From assembly GCA_034717695.1 (NCBI GenBank), contig JAYELS010000057.1:1-64000 (forward strand): a stretch of 64,000 nt of DNA. Direction: 5' to 3'. Below, piece by piece: positions 62,900 to 64,000 of the stretch. The notes beneath the pieces are model-generated. The model had not been told where the DNA came from and ran no database searches. It saw only the letters and a program-made list of their open reading frames with translations. Positions within the stretch are counted from its first letter, which is position 1. Each line of letters begins with the position of its first letter. The DNA comes from NAT127 sp034717695 (GTDB taxonomy: Bacteria; Pseudomonadota; Gammaproteobacteria; Pseudomonadales; Porticoccaceae). A program made the translations under genes and the position numbers.

Positions 62900-64000
62900 A
62901 TGACAATTTCCCGCAACAAAAAGATCCTGTCCGCGGCGCTGCTGCCGCTCCTCGGCGCCGCGCCGTCCGTCGCCAAGACCCTCGAGGAAGTGGTGGTCAC
63001 CGCGGATTTTCGCGCCGCCTCCGCCGCCCTCTATCCCGCCAGTGTCACCGTGGTGGACGGAAGCGCCATCGCCGCCCGGGCCGCCCGTCACCTGGACGAG
63101 ATCCTCAACATCGCGCCCAACGTCAATTTTTCCTCCGGTGCCTCCCGGGGGCGCTTTGTGCAGATCCGCGGGATCGGCGAACGCAGCCAGTTTGTCGATC
63201 CCATCAACCCCTCCGTGGGCCTTACCATCGACGGCATCGATTTCAGCGGCGTGGGCAACGCCAGTACCCTGTTCGACATGGCGCAGGTGGAAGTGCTGCG
63301 GGGCCCCCAGGGCACACGCTTCGGCGCCCAGGGGCTCGCCGGCATGGTCAATATGGTGTCCCGGGCGCCCACCGAAATGTTCGAGGGCGAGGTCAGCGCG
63401 GGGGTTGGCAACTACGACAGCCGGGAGCTGGGCGCCCTGGTGAGCGGGCCGCTGGCGGATAATTTCCTCGGCCGCCTCGCGGTGCAGCAATACCAGAGTG
63501 ATGGCCATATCGAAAACAGCTTCCTCGACCGGGACGACACCGCCGAGCGGGACGAACTCACCGCTCGGGCTAAGTTGCGCTGGCTGGCCAGCGACGACCT
63601 GACCATTGATACCACGCTCTTTCACGTGGACGTCGACAACGGCTACGACAACTTTTCCCTCGACAACAATCGCAAGACCCTGTCCGACGAGCCGGGCCGC
63701 GACCGCCAGGACACCCTGGCCCTCGGCGTCACCGCCAGCTGGCGGGGCAGCGAGGTGGCGAGCCTCCATACCAACGTCGCCTTGGAGCGCTCGAAGCTGG
63801 AATACGGCTTTGACGAGGACTGGACCAATACCGCCATCTGCGAGGGCCTCCCCTGTGACAGCGATCTGTGGGGCTTCGACTGGTGGTATTCCAGCGCCGA
63901 CAACTACCGCCGCGAGCGGGACGCGGTGCAATTCGACGCCCGCCTGGTGTCCGGCGAGGCCGGCAGGTTGCTCGGCGCCCTCGACTGGGTGGCGGGGTTC
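62900..64000 (+). CDS. TonB-dependent receptor under TPP control, N-terminal part
   Basis: The first 367 residues of an outer-membrane receptor are present; the frame stays open to the window edge. A signal peptide (ending APSVA) leads to a TonB box (LEEVVVTADF) and a plug domain with IRGIGERSQF, VLRGPQGTRFGAQGLAGMVNMVS and the start of the barrel (VSAGVGNYDSRELGALVSG). A TPP riboswitch directly upstream implies control by thiamine pyrophosphate, so uptake of thiamine or a precursor is the likely role, as proposed for TPP-controlled TonB receptors in other bacteria. CGGAGG lies 6 bp before the ATG. Confidence 0.9.
   Translation, partial: MTISRNKKILSAALLPLLGAAPSVAKTLEEVVVTADFRAASAALYPASVTVVDGSAIAARAARHLDEILNIAPNVNFSSGASRGRFVQIRGIGERSQFVDPINPSVGLTIDGIDFSGVGNASTLFDMAQVEVLRGPQGTRFGAQGLAGMVNMVSRAPTEMFEGEVSAGVGNYDSRELGALVSGPLADNFLGRLAVQQYQSDGHIENSFLDRDDTAERDELTARAKLRWLASDDLTIDTTLFHVDVDNGYDNFSLDNNRKTLSDEPGRDRQDTLALGVTASWRGSEVASLHTNVALERSKLEYGFDEDWTNTAICEGLPCDSDLWGFDWWYSSADNYRRERDAVQFDARLVSGEAGRLLGALDWVAGF

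Noticed and set aside
61202..63931. A 909-codon minus-strand open frame across hemN, the riboswitch and the TonB gene
   Set aside because: It crosses a structured RNA and two well-supported plus-strand genes; its composition is that of a shadow frame.

Overview
The window reads as a chromosomal segment of a high-GC, probably marine gammaproteobacterium in or near the Pseudomonadales/Cellvibrionales. Support comes from the asmA-mutY-yggX-tRNA-Phe block beside hisB-hisH-hisA, the NADP malic enzyme with a phosphotransacetylase tail, DjlA, a TIGR02647-type protein, and an Anr/FNR-controlled hemN. No phage, plasmid or complete insertion-sequence genes are visible. Placement below class is inference.

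Layout. 1-5.8 kb: end of a crotonase, a SnoaL-like protein, a P450cam-like monooxygenase with palindromic sites upstream, a class-III aminotransferase, a DUF3300 envelope protein and a small unknown. 6.0-14.2 kb: a three-gene restriction-modification island (type III-like methyltransferase, AlbA_2/Schlafen-type ATP-binding protein, helicase-nuclease) of lower GC. Its methyltransferase carries a much more AT-rich central segment, and its middle gene carries in-frame 21-bp repeats. The island lies against the 3' end of tRNA-Phe. 14.6-23.1 kb: yggX, a glyoxalase-fold protein, mutY and asmA, then a zinc-type TonB receptor with a small His/Cys protein, then hisB-hisH-hisA without hisF. 23.2-26.9 kb: a shortened KdpD-like kinase and KdpE-like regulator convergent with trkH.

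27-46 kb: mostly housekeeping and envelope genes. These include a dienelactone hydrolase, a cold-shock protein with a long leader, an M14-like deacylase, a CoA-binding protein, an LTA-synthase-like membrane sulfatase, djlA, an ABC-F protein, maeB, a YIP1 protein, two divergent L,D-transpeptidases, a host-attachment-like protein, two EthD proteins and an SDR.

46.0-54.3 kb holds ten genes on the minus strand with overlapping or closely spaced ends: thermostable-hemolysin-family protein, AMP-dependent ligase, heme-oxygenase-like diiron oxidase, SDR, TPR protein, response regulator, histidine kinase, cupredoxin, FTR1 permease and an outer-membrane-like protein. This looks like a small biosynthetic unit joined to its own sensor and metal-import module, and is my best candidate for an undescribed system. 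A 189-bp MITE-like element follows.

54.6-64 kb: a GGDEF/EAL protein with a degenerate EAL half, argD-argF with a terminator-like hairpin in the argD leader, grxD, a 2-Cys peroxiredoxin, ppa, hemN, and a TPP riboswitch leading into a TonB-dependent receptor that runs off the end of the window.
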